Below are positions 22,753-33,462 of a stretch of 64,000 bases of DNA, piece by piece. The translations under genes and the position numbers were made by a program. The notes beneath the pieces were generated by a model, which was not told where the DNA came from, searched no databases, and was given only the letters and a program-made list of their open reading frames with translations. The first letter of the stretch is position 1. Each line of letters opens with the position of its first letter. Source of the stretch: Eleusine coracana subsp. coracana (taxonomy: Eukaryota; Streptophyta; Magnoliopsida; Poales; Poaceae); NCBI GenBank assembly GCA_032690845.1, contig CM064430.1:5628949-5692948 (forward strand), given 5' to 3'.

Positions 22753-24973
22753 CTACCTAAGCAAAAACACACTCGTGTTTTCTAAATGCGACCTCCACTC
22801 ATACGAGTCATAAGCATCACGGCACGGAGTCCACCTTCCGCCGCCGCGCAGCATACGCAGAAAATCATCTCTCCTGCTCTCGATTAGAGAGTCCACGATG
22901 TCAAAGTTTACAACCATCTTTTGAAGTTTTGTGGCCCTTGCAAGTACAGATTGCAAGAACCAAAGTTTGCAGCCTTCAGCTCCTATCAACCCCTTAAACT
23001 TTACTTCCTGGAGGTGCCGTAATGATATCTTATGAGCACTCCATCTGTATGTGTGGTCACAGGCGAAAGCAGAGGAGGCCCCAGCACCAACATCTGAGAC
23101 TGTAGAATCATTGTAGAAATGTCCTAGTTCTATGTGAAGATATCTGAGATTGCTGAATCTTGTGAGGAGACTTGCTAAGCCATCTCCGATAGAATGCCGG
23201 TCCTGTAGGCAATGAGCGTCAACCTTGAGAGATGTGACATGATGGAGCCATGGTACCCTGTCTTTGATCATGTCGGCGGCGTGCCCCGGCCCGTGTCTCT
23301 GATGAAACAACAAACGCACAAAATAAGAAATCAGACAGAAAGTCATCATATATAAGATATTTTTTTATGAAAACACGAAATTAGCTAGATGCAGTTGTGT
23401 TATTTATTACGAAAAAGAATAAATAGATCAACAACGTAACACGACTTAATTTGCCACTTAATCGATCGAGCTGCGTACCATTGTGTCAAGAGACACGGTA
23501 AGGTCTCTGACTGAAGTACAATGCTGCAACATCCGGATGCTACTCTTGTTACAATCATCATCCCCGTAATAAGAATGTGATACCAAGTCAACTTTGAGGC
23601 TCCGCACGCATGACATCTCCCCGTAGACATGAACCAGAGAAGAGTTGTCCAAGGATACGAGCTCCTCCAGCCTTTGCGCTATCGTCGACAGCTTGAGTTC
23701 CTCAAGTTGGGGGCAGAAGTTCATGTCGAGAACCCGGAGGTTGGGAGTCGTTAGGTCGAGCAACCTCATGTCCCGCATGCCATTCAACGACAGCTCTACT
23801 AACATGCCGGACTCGAACAGCATCCCATCTACCCCCTCGATCTCCACGTGGCTCATGCTCAGCTTCTGCAGACGCGGGGCTGATAGGAGACCAGTGAAGA
23901 GGTGGCCGATGTCTTCGCCTGCTACTTTCATGTCTCCAATGGCGAGATCGACGAGCGATGCGAACGTGACGGCGCGGGGCAACCTGACTCTGATCCCACC
24001 CAAGCATAAACGCAAGGTCTCCAGCTTTGCGGAGCTAGGAAGAAGCTCATCATCATCAAGAGCCATCATCTCATTCGAAGGTCCTCTATAGGCATAATCC
24101 AGATCTGGAGGCATCGGCAGCAGCATTCGAAGGTCGAAAGACTTCACCTCGTGCTGCACGGCGTACCAAATCCACCTCTCGGCTGATGCTCGCACTGACG
24201 ACAGAACGAGGGGCTGCTCGTATTACAGGTGGTCCCAAGCGAGATCGCCAGGCGGTCGATGCCATCGAGAAATAACTTCAGCTGTGATACCACTTGTTAT
24301 AAACCGATGCTGCTAATACGATGAAGAACAAAGAAATCAAACCACAGAGGACACGAGATTTAACGTGGAAAACCCTCTCAAAGCGGAAGGGAAAAAAAAC
24401 ACGAGCGCCAGCCAGCAAAACTTCACTATCAAGAGTTAGTGTTACAACACCGACGAGATGACGGCGACTTACAAGAAGATAATGATCACAGGGTAAAATC
24501 ATAAATGAGATTATGTACCGTACCACAACGGGCCAGCCCCCCGCACCCCCCTCTAGGCGTCCCTGGGTCGAGTTTAATAGGCCACTTTTTCCTCCGCTTC
24601 GCTATGATCCAAGCCTCCGACGATAAGCCTTCACTTCACTCTGTAAGAAGTTGGCCTCCATTTAACAATAAATTTAGAACATAACTTAACAGAATTGTTA
24701 AGCGCGCAGGACGAGGGCATCGCTGACCAAGGCGATATACCGTGCGGCATCGTCGCGGAGCGAAGCGACGAAGCTGAGCGTCGGGACGCGCGTCCACAGG
24801 CCACGCCACCTCCGCGAGACCGCGCACGTGCGCACCACGTCTCTCGCGTCCGCCACCAGCCCCAGGATGTGCACGAGCACGTCGTCGCCAAGCCCGCTGA
24901 TACGATCGTCCAAGTACTCCTTCGTCGTGCACTCCGTGGCCAACAGATCCGATGTTTCAGCTTTGGTATCCAT
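22753..24973 (-). pseudogene. F-box/LRR protein gene, split by an LTR fragment
   Basis: Exon 1 (24973-24698) encodes an F-box: DRISGLGDDVLVHILGL then VRTCAVSRRWRGLW, the SKP1-binding motif of SCF ubiquitin ligase subunits. After the LTR fragment at 24295-24667 the leucine-rich part resumes at about 24270 with a frame shift and a stop near 24225, then runs open from 24195 (SFDLRMLLPMPPD, LETLRLCLGGI, SLVDLAIGDMKV, MLVELSLNGM). A GT donor after codon ATG at 23479 and an AG acceptor before 23298 join it in phase to a last exon ending at 22753. The family is large in grasses. The insertion, the stop and the loss of the exon 1 junction argue that it is non-functional, although the LRR frames are well kept. 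Confidence 0.75.
24295..24667 (-). mobile_element. LTR fragment with adjacent primer binding site
   Basis: A 373 bp LTR-like block begins TGTTATAAACCG and ends CATTTAACA on the plus strand. On the minus strand it is followed two bases later by TGGTATCACAGC (24292-24281), a tRNA-Met type primer binding site, so this is the 5' LTR of a minus-strand element whose body is gone. The phrase GATTTAACGTGGAAAACC is common in plant LTRs. It lies inside the F-box gene. Confidence 0.7.
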
Positions 24974-25930
24974 GGCTTGATGCTTGGCTACATATATATG
25001 CTAGACTAGAAGAGTATGTCGTCCGTAGATGGCATGACTTCTAATAAACGCAGTACACTAGGACGACCATATATAGATGAAACATGAATCGGATACGATT
25101 ACACGACTATATATATATATCTGTTTCCCCATCGCGTGCACGACGCATCACACAACGCTTCAAACTAGTCCTGCCCGATCCCTGCACAAGCAGTAGTCCA
25201 ACAGCTGCAAATTCATTTGGTATCATGTATGTCATTTTGATCGCAAAAAAAAAATGTATGTCATTCAGTAAAATAAAATTCTTTTCATCTCATTATTCTA
25301 CCAACAATCATAATAAACAATAAAGAACAATTGTAACACATATATATACTAAGCAAGGGTTTACTTGCACTTCCATGTAAAAACTAGTTTGAGCAACCTT
25401 TGTCTGATACAGAAGCATTAGCGACAGATCCGAGAGCCTATTGGCTTCAATCAATAGCTCCTTCACCTGTCGTGCTTTATATCTAGCAAGTGCAATTTCT
25501 ACAGGAGTGGATACCACGCATTGATGGAGCTAGAGGGTGGACCTAAGATTACGCCTAAGCCAAGCCCAGCCAGACAATATAGTGAGCTGGACACCGAAGT
25601 CCATCGGAGTCGTCAGCAGAGGCCACAATCCCTCTCGCATGCCTGGAAAGGAGGCAACAGAGGCACCACGCTGCTAACTAATCGGGTCCCTTGGCCCACT
25701 TGCTGCTGACTATGCTATATATTTTCTTTTGGTCCATATATATCTTGTATCATTGTATAAATAGTTTTTGCTGCATAGTTTAGGGAGTTTGCTGGATACA
25801 CATACACTGTATCCCCAGCTGATGAGCTGTAAAACTATAACTTTTATTATTCATTCCACCTATATAGCTTTTAAATTGGTTTGTGACTAATGTGATGCCA
25901 CGATAAGTCGATAAGTACACCAATACAATA
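24974..25930. other. No complete gene; one exon-like fragment
   Basis: The region upstream of the F-box relic. On the minus strand at about 25505-25398 an open block, IALARYKARQVKELLIEANRL, is bounded by TAG| and |GTTGCTC splice-like ends. I do not recognise the family. The rest is AT-rich with (AT)n runs near 25110. Confidence 0.3.
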
Positions 25931-25934
25931 CATA

Positions 25935-26069
25935 GGGCTAGTTTGGTTGCTAGCCGGAGAAACACGCCTGACTCAGGCACGCAGCTCAGGCGTCCGATTT
26001 CGGATGCCTGCGGCCAGCGTTGCTGCCTGAGTAAATCTGCCTGAGTCAGGGTGTTAACCAAACATGTCC
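25935..26069. mobile_element. Short MITE with GTTTGGTT ends
   Basis: A 135 bp element with ends GGGCTAGTTTGGTT and AACCAAACATGTCC, imperfect inverted repeats. The interior has repeated CTGAGTCAGG words. The target duplication is unclear. The terminal wording resembles common grass MITEs of hAT or Tourist type. Confidence 0.55.
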
Positions 26070-26072
26070 ATA

Positions 26073-26306
26073 CTCCCTTCATTCTTAAATTGTTGTCATT
26101 ATTGACTTTTTTTTATCAACTTTGACTATTTGTCTTATTTAAAATATTATTTTAAATATGCAAAATTTTAAGTTATGTTTCAACTTCATTTGATAGTAGA
26201 ACAAACTATGATAATATAAATAATATTACTTAAATTTTAAAATAAGATAAATGGTCAAAGTTAACTAAAAAAATCAATGGCAAGAATAATTTAAGAACGA
26301 AGGGAG
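26073..26306. mobile_element. Stowaway-like MITE, copy 1
   Basis: A 234 bp AT-rich element with inverted ends CTCCCTTCATTCTTAAATT and AATTTAAGAACGAAGGGAG, flanked by TA (26071-26072 and 26307-26308), as expected for Tc1/Mariner-derived Stowaway elements. A relative lies at 33122-33356. Confidence 0.85.
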
Positions 26307-27460
26307 TATATTAAAACAATTAGTCTTTCTAAAATATTTGTATGGACCATAAAAGTAGCATGAATAACTTAATTTATAAATATAAATTCTTTTCCAATGT
26401 TTTAATAAAAATGGCTTGTTATATTGCTGATTACTAAAATATAAAGATAGATGGTGATATTGTATCTTTTTTAAAAAAATAGAATAAATGAAAGTCATTA
26501 AGATCATTATTTGCTTATTTTCATGAAGGGAGATATTTTCTTGAATGTGAAGGAAGATGGTATAGTCATTATTTTTATTATTGATTTATTATGTTATAAG
26601 ATATTTCATTTAAATTTTGAGTTTTTTTATAAATTGACAGTTCAAATTTGTTATGTGAGAAAAAAAAATCCAGCCCAACGTAACTTTGAATCCTAGCTCC
26701 GCCACTGGCAGGCCGGTACCAAAAGGCAGTGTCATGGGGATGGGGCGCGTCACAGGCATGGGAGACTTTGCCACCATCATGTTGGGAGGGGAGTAGGTGC
26801 ATGTGCACTGCTGCGTTTAGGTCTCCCTCTAGCATTAGCAGGCCTATGATAGCAAGGAGTGCCCGTTATGGGCAGATGCATATAGAGGATGGGCTCTTTG
26901 TCTATGGCGAAGGAGGGGGGGGCGATGCCCCACCAATTTTTTTTTCCCTTGTTATATGCATGGCTGACCTTCCCTTAATTTCTTGTTCAACTACACCACA
27001 GACGAGGACAACACAACACGAGCTCCAAGGCCAATCCTGGAGCAAGACGGCGACCGAAGTCATCCGAATCCGACGAGGGAGGGGACGTCGGCGCAGGAGC
27101 TTTGCCTTTTCCCTTAATGTTGTAGACCTTGTCTTTGTTGGCGAGCTCCTTAAAGCCTTCGGCAGCTCTACATGGGGTGGTTGGGTCTCGACACGAGCAC
27201 CCAATAGCGCAGCTGATAGACCATGCTGCAGCATCACGAGGATCCGTGACGCAGAAGGCGTGAAGCCAGTTCACCAGCTTATCAATCCGGAGTAAAGAGG
27301 GTGGAAGGGGGAACCCGGCCTACCCTAACTTTGAATTCTAGCTCCACCACTAGTACCACGCCGATAAAAAAGAAGCGGGTAAGGAGGTTTATTTGGTATT
27401 TAAGTGTTCTTTATGGGTGACAAAATCTTTCTTTTGATGTCTTGCTAATTCATTGTTTCG
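26307..27460. other. No gene seen; transposon-terminus-like words
   Basis: AT-rich to 26690, then mixed. CCTAGCTCCGCCACTG at about 26690-26706 and CTAGCTCCACCACTAG at about 27340-27355 look like the inverted form of the CAGTGGCGGA terminus at 21728. No complete element or coding domain could be delimited. Confidence 0.35.
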
Positions 27461-27470
27461 ATTGTATCTA

Positions 27471-27574
27471 GGTTGCTAACTCAATGGCAGAGTACTCGGC
27501 TTTCAAGTGATCTTTTACACATTTTGATGAAGCAAACACAGTGATCTTTTACACATTTTGATGAAGCAAACACG
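27471..27574 (+). pseudogene. trnK: Plastid trnK-UUU 5' exon fragment (NUPT)
   Basis: GGTTGCTAACTCAATGGC followed by AGAGTACTCGGCTTTCAA matches the 5' exon of chloroplast trnK-UUU, and the next bases (GTG, then ATCTTTTACACATTTTG ATGAAG) match the start of its group II intron, with a short deletion. The 34 bp intron-derived stretch is present twice in tandem (27507-27540 and 27541-27574). This is a piece of plastid DNA moved into the nucleus; it is too short to be a working tRNA gene. Confidence 0.8.
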
Positions 27575-27687
27575 TAATTGCCTCTTTTTTGTAATTGTGT
27601 AGACCGTCTTGTGTTGTTCCGTTGTAGGTTGTAGCACTGGGCTTGATAGTGCACATCGTTCTCTCTTTCTTTTTGGAATGCAGTATA

Positions 27688-27725
27688 GTATTCCTTCCGG
27701 ACTTCTTTTTGTCCGGAGGGAGTAT
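27688..27725. mobile_element. Short palindromic MITE remnant
   Basis: AGTATTCCTTCCGGAC and GTCCGGAGGGAGTAT are near-perfect inverted repeats around a small loop, with Stowaway-like CTCCCTCCGG wording. It is probably an internally deleted element. Confidence 0.5.
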
Positions 27726-28243
27726 TTGTTTTTGCAGGCCATCAACATAATATCAAGCTATCACCTTCTGCTAAACGCAATATAAGATCAGCCACTTGAA
27801 CGCCACCTGAGAATTTCGGGCCAAAAACATAGAATAATTTGAAGTGTTACAAAAATTAAATTGAAGTACAAATATATAGTTGTCAGGAGGTCCTCGTTGA
27901 GAAATGGATTTCCAGCATCGATGCACAAAGAAACAGGATAACAAATAGCATACGGCAATTAATAACCCTCCAAACTCATCGAAGGTCGACCATTTGTCAT
28001 AAGCAGCCCAAATCCAGCACCATATCCACGACTTGAATCTACGGAGGTACAATTTCTTCATATTCCCTAGGTAGATGGAAAATACCAACTCAACTCAGCA
28101 ACGACCATACTAGTGGTAACAGGCAACGCAGCTATACATTTGTCAGACTGGAACTTCCGGGCATGGAGATTAACCCACCAACAAGAGCATCCAAGGGCCA
28201 GCGGTATTCACAACATGAGATCAGAAGCGTCGGCAATGGTAAG

Positions 28244-31200
28244 CTACTCGGTCGCTCTGAAGAGGGTCATCAGGGACAGGAAGAGGTTGATGACGTCCAG
28301 GTAGAGGGAGACGGCAGCCCAGACGTACTGGTCATAAGTGAAGCGCTTGATGATGTTGTCCGTGTCATAGACGATGTAGCCACTGAAGATGAGGGATGCC
28401 AGCACGCCGTAGATCATCTGGGAGATCTTGCCCAGTGGGAACAGGATCTGCATGATACCAAGGCCACGACAGTGTGAACATCAAACAGGGAGGGGATCCA
28501 GCAGAACTAATAGTTGTGCATCACAAAGAAAATTGAATGATGCTGCTGCATAGAAAATTATCAGACCTGGATGAATGCAAACACAAGCAGCACAATGAGG
28601 GAGGCGAACAGGAAAGGTCCAAGGAAGGCAAAGTCTTGACCCCTCTTTGCAGCCCAGAAAGTGTAAGCAGTCAGGCTGATCACAACCACTGTCGTGAGAA
28701 TTGCAGACAATAGAATGACCTTGCCTGTTCATAGAACAAAAAATATCAGCAATCTGGCAGAGCTCTAAAATAGTACAAAGAGCAGGACATATTAATGATT
28801 ACAACTGTAACCAAAATCACCAATTAATATAGCTCAAAATCAACTCCACGACATGTTTTGTACAATTTTTAACCAAGAAATTTGAAACTAATGGTTGATT
28901 ATCCTAACTATTGACAAAGAAGTTTCTGGTACAACACCAAAAGGCAACTAACAGCATAATGCATTAAGCATGGCTGAGCCAGCCACCCAACATACACATG
29001 CCAGACAGATCACAAAGTCTCCAAAAGGCACATCACTGAATAAACAATCAGCATCACTTCAACAATTAATCCAAGGCATGCCCAAAGTAGCTTTCACATG
29101 AAGCACCCCTTGTTGCATTGCTGGTTTAATGTGGAAAAATCTTCCATATGTTAGTGATTTAAAGCTAAATACCCAAACTGAACAGTTTCCTATTCTTACA
29201 AACATGTCCGATTGATAACTTAGTTCTGTAACTATATCTCAACATACTGTTCTTGCAGGGAAAAGAAAAAAGAAAACAGAGGCAGAAATATACAACAAAA
29301 CTTGGCAAGTTGCATCACTGTTCAATGTAAAATTAAAGGACTATAATAGTTTGCTGATTTGCAAGTTTGAAAAGGCACCGCCAGTCTAAAGCCAAACATC
29401 ACAATAGGCCAGAAGAAGAAACAAGCTATTTTACACACTGGTGATACACCTAACTGGTTTATACAAAAATTCCGCAAAAGGGGTCCTGCCAAGTGCATGT
29501 GACTCAGACAGGCATATAAATGTAATATATATGGCAACCAATCCCTATAAGTTAGCCTTGCACAGAGAGGGGCAGATGCCTCAAATGGACTGCCAGGAAA
29601 TGTTGCCAACTTACACAAGCAAGTACCCAAAGTAATGGCAAGAGCTACCAAAAATCTTCCCAGAGATTGCAGCTATGCGCAACTAGTATTACTTGACAGG
29701 GTACTGACTAACAAATTTGCTAGAATACAAGGCAAGAATTGAGGCAGAAACAATAGTAAATTACTCTTCCTATTGCAGATGCTGAACAATGTTTTCCATA
29801 AATCCAAGTATGATCTATGAACTTGTAAGTTTAACTAAACAACACAACCAAGTCAAAGGTCAACCTCGCAATAAGGAAAAAGAAAATAAAATCTTATTCC
29901 TGGAGGAGCTGGTATTCCAAATGCCTTTCACGAATTAACTTAATTGAAAAGACCATCCTACAAGGTTATACTATTCCCAATGCTTCTGAGTTCTGACTCA
30001 GTCAAGCATATCATAAAGCCAACAACAGCTACAAGTTGGCCCTACAGCCAGTCTGGGGAAATGCCTGATCACATCACATGGGTTGCCAGGGCATATTCCT
30101 CAAATTGCTCAATGACAGAACCATAACCAACTCTTTACAGAGTCAGTTGCATTTCATAATAGGCAACTGAGACAGAGAAACAGTCCGCACTGCAAACTAG
30201 TACAATCACATTGCAACACAATTATCCCCTAATTTACACAAGCAGGTTAACAGAGCAGTGATGGGAAGTTACTTGCAAGAACAGAAAACAGTTAATGAGA
30301 GCAAGAGGGTTACCGCTGGTGAAGGCGCATGTCATGCCCACAGCGAAGCTGATGGCGATGGTGAAGAGACCGAGCAGTATCAGGTTGACCGGGTGCTTCT
30401 GGTGGTAGAAGTAGAGCGGGCACAGCACTGCACACCAAAATGCAATACCATTTTCAGCATAGCATTCGCAATCTACAGTTATTACAAGTCAAAATCCAAC
30501 CCCATCCCAAGTAACATGTAATTAGGTAAAGTTTCACGGGCCTTTCCGAAAAACATAGCGAGGCTACCGCGTGGCGAGGCACCAACCCCTCAATCGCCTT
30601 GCTGACACGCGAAGGCACTGACAACCATACGTGGGCGCACGAGAGCACGCAAAGCTTCTCCCTCGCGTGACTGTTTCACCAAGGCCCTCCCCACAATTTA
30701 CGCAATTAACTAAACAACTCGTAACATTTTTTTATTCACGGATAGAGCACTCGAGCGTCCCAGGAATTAGGCATCCGGTTCTAAACCCAACACTGAAGCA
30801 AGGCCGCGCGCGTAGAAGAACATATTCGATGCCAAATATTTCCCACGCTTATCCGATTCAAAACAAAATTCCCCCAAAATTATTAAGGAAAAATCATCAG
30901 TTGATCAACCACTCTTCAACCTGCCCAGTAAGTTGATCAACACAAATGTCGCAGCCGACAGAACTAAACCGAGTCCAGTGCTAACTGCAACCCGCACGCG
31001 ACGCAACTCCCATTTTCGACGAAGAAAGGGGAAAACACACTCGAAACGCCGCTTTCCCCATCACAGCCGAAGAGGAGGTCAGAAGGACGTTTGCACCGCA
31101 AAACAAATCAAGGAGAAGGGTCGATCGGAGCGACTCACCGATGAAGGGCAGGATGATGAGGAAGATGTAGAGCCCGAGCCCCGCGCTGGTGGTGGTGAAG

Positions 31201-31400
31201 AAGTGCGGTATGGCGCGGACCTTGACGACGACGGCCGCGACGGCGGCGGTGAGCAGCAGCTGGAGGGAGAGGATGATGTAGATCTTGCGGATGAGCGCCC
31301 AGCGCATCTCCGGCGGCTCCTGCATCCCCGGGTACAGCACGCCGGGCCCCGACGAGGTGGCCCCCGACTCGAGGTCGCCGTTCTTCTGGTACCGGAACAT
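28244..31400 (-). CDS. LFG: Lifeguard / BI-1-like transmembrane protein
   Basis: Four exons on the minus strand: 31400-31139, 30427-30314, 28724-28567, 28447-28244 (262+114+158+204 nt, 245 aa plus TAG). All junctions are GT-AG in phase. The protein belongs to the transmembrane BAX inhibitor motif (Lifeguard) family, ER or endomembrane proteins that restrain cell death and affect calcium leak. A short soluble N-terminus (about 1-35, MFRYQKNGDLESG) precedes seven hydrophobic segments at roughly 40-61, 74-94, 101-123, 127-149, 156-179, 185-205 and 219-241. The end shows the family signature: YDTDNIIKRFTYDQYVW then LDVINLFLSL. Length matches plant LFGs (about 240-250). The ATG is the first in frame. 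Intron 2 is 1.6 kb with no insertion recognised. It appears functional. Confidence 0.93.
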
Positions 31401-33121
31401 CTTCGCCGGAGGAAGGATCGGCCGGGGTTGCTGTTGCTGGGGGGTTTGGGCTTCGCGGACGGCGCGGGGCGAGGAGGAGCGGGCGGCGTCGACGACGAAG
31501 ACGAAAGCCGATTTGGTTTGGTTGGTTGCGGCCTTGGGAAGTTGCGGCGCTTGGGAGGGTGACTTTATAGTTCTCCGTCAACGTGTTTCGTCGAGGGAAT
31601 GACTGGTGGGGTAGGAGGTTGTGGGGCCTTCATCTCAGCGAGAGAGACGCGTGAGGATGGTTCTGGATTGGACGCACCGTCGGGACTCGGGCCCACGTGT
31701 CAGTGAATGGATCCGTGTGTGGCAATGATGAGCTGGGATATTTTTTGGGGGGGTTTGAGTTGGTTTGGCTGGCGAGTTTGTTTCAAATCAAAGTGGAGAA
31801 GGTTTGAGCGTTGGTGGTGGTGTTCTGGTTGGTGTAGGTGCAAGCGAGCGCGGAGCGCACTTGCGATATGCGACACGGTACGAGACACGGAGACCGTATC
31901 TAACTTCCAGTTTCATGTTTCGTCATTAATTATGAAACATAGTTTCATCATTAATTAAAGATGCAACGTGCGCAAGTTGGGGTCAAGAAAATATGAACAG
32001 GACCAGGAGAGAGGACCGTGGCCAGCTGCCGCGAAAATGATGCGTCCCTTCTTCCCCAGTCCGTTACATGGGATGAGACCCTCTCTTCTCGTGGCTAGGG
32101 ATCGGATATTCGTAAATCGAACCATGAACTCGTTTGCTACGAGCCTACGACTAGCCTTGCCAAAGGTGATCATCTCGCCGCCGTTACTATTAACGACTGC
32201 GACGTGTCGGGGGGGAAAAACGAAAAAAAATTCAGAAAATGAGTTTGGCATATCCAACCTACGGCTAGAGACCAAAACACTATTCTACTACCCTAGTACT
32301 ACTAGAATAGTGTTGTCCACAAAAATAAAAACCTTGTTAGCTCTGCTGAAGAACCGTGCGTTTCCTTAACGACAAAGAAAATTGTTAACTCAGTTCAAAA
32401 AAAAAAGAAAATTGTTCAGTGATGTTTCCTAGAGAGCGGTTGGGCAAAAGCAACTAGCCTGTGGAAGGATCCGGTCTTTATGCGCGTGCATTCAACCCGG
32501 TCAACGCGAAGTCTATGGGAGGGTGTAGGACGAAGTCGAGGCGAAAGAGACTAGATAGAGTGGCTGCCCCCACTTGCCAGCCAAAATGAGTGGGCCCGGA
32601 GGCCGATGGGTCGGGGTCATCGGGCCCACTGAAATTATATGAACTAGCTCCGCAGGAAGCTATGGCCTGCTTGTCGACAAGTCCAGACAGGCTGTTTGTG
32701 CCTATGGGCTAATTTGATGGAAGCTGGAACACACCGGGCGTACATCGCAAGGCATACATTGCATCCATCCTCCTGCTCCCAGCACGAAATAGCCTTGTGA
32801 AACCATCGCATATTTTGACGGAAAATAAAAATGATTAAGATGCAGGAAGACATGACTAGTTAGGAATACAAATACATATGTATTGTGAAAATAATGATCT
32901 AGGGGGATCATATTCAAATTAAATTTGCTTCTGTCATCAAGAGAGAAAAGATAATTTTGTTGAAAGTTCGAATTTGGCTGGAGCCTGGCATGCAAAGGTG
33001 CTCCGTGATGTTAGTTGTGCTACTTACCAAAGAACCGCCACAAACAGACGCTCAACGTTAATAGGCAGTAGTAGTACACATTTCACTTCCATCGTAACTG
33101 CTAATAACTTTCTATAACATA
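31401..33121. other. LFG upstream region; no other gene
   Basis: GC-rich near 31400-31600 (likely 5' untranslated region and promoter of the Lifeguard gene), then mixed. A small hairpin, AACACTATTCTA with TAGAATAGTGTT, lies at about 32276-32315. Open frames opposite exon 1 are antisense shadows. Confidence 0.5.
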
Positions 33122-33356
33122 CTCTCTCCATTTTTAAATTGTTGTTGCCGTTAATTTTTTTATTCAATTTTGATCATTCGTTTTATTTAAAATATTATTT
33201 TGAATATATAAAATTTGAAGTTATATTTCAATTTTCCTTTGATAATAAATAAATTATAATAACATATATAATATTATTTAAATTTTGTTGAATAAAATGA
33301 ATGATAAAAGTTTACTGAAAAAAGTTAATAATAATAATAATTTAAGAACAGAAGAG
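33122..33356. mobile_element. Stowaway-like MITE, copy 2
   Basis: A 235 bp element with ends CTCTCTCCATTTTTAAATT and AATTTAAGAACAGAAGAG, flanked by TA (33120-33121 and 33357-33358). It shares interior wording (ATTTAAAATATTATTTT) with the copy at 26073-26306 but is more diverged. Confidence 0.8.
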
Positions 33357-33462
33357 TATGGAACAAGGTATTAACAAAATAATATCATTATTCATGCTTT
33401 ATCTTTCAGTGAAACTTGAAAGCTCAAATAATGTCTAGCTTAGTATCCTGCAGGCTATATTA

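Noticed and set aside
26729..27295. 188 aa plus-strand frame and overlapping minus-strand frames
   Set aside because: Several frames of similar length on both strands, no domain, no splice support; more likely transposon-derived non-coding DNA.
27471..27510. Functional nuclear tRNA-Lys gene
   Set aside because: Only the 5' exon of the plastid gene plus intron start is present; the 3' half is missing, so no cloverleaf can form.
30933..31562. 209 aa plus-strand open frame over the Lifeguard first exon
   Set aside because: It is the antisense shadow of GC-rich exon 1 and its leader; composition is Arg/Asp/Gly-rich with no domain, while the minus strand carries a complete spliced gene.
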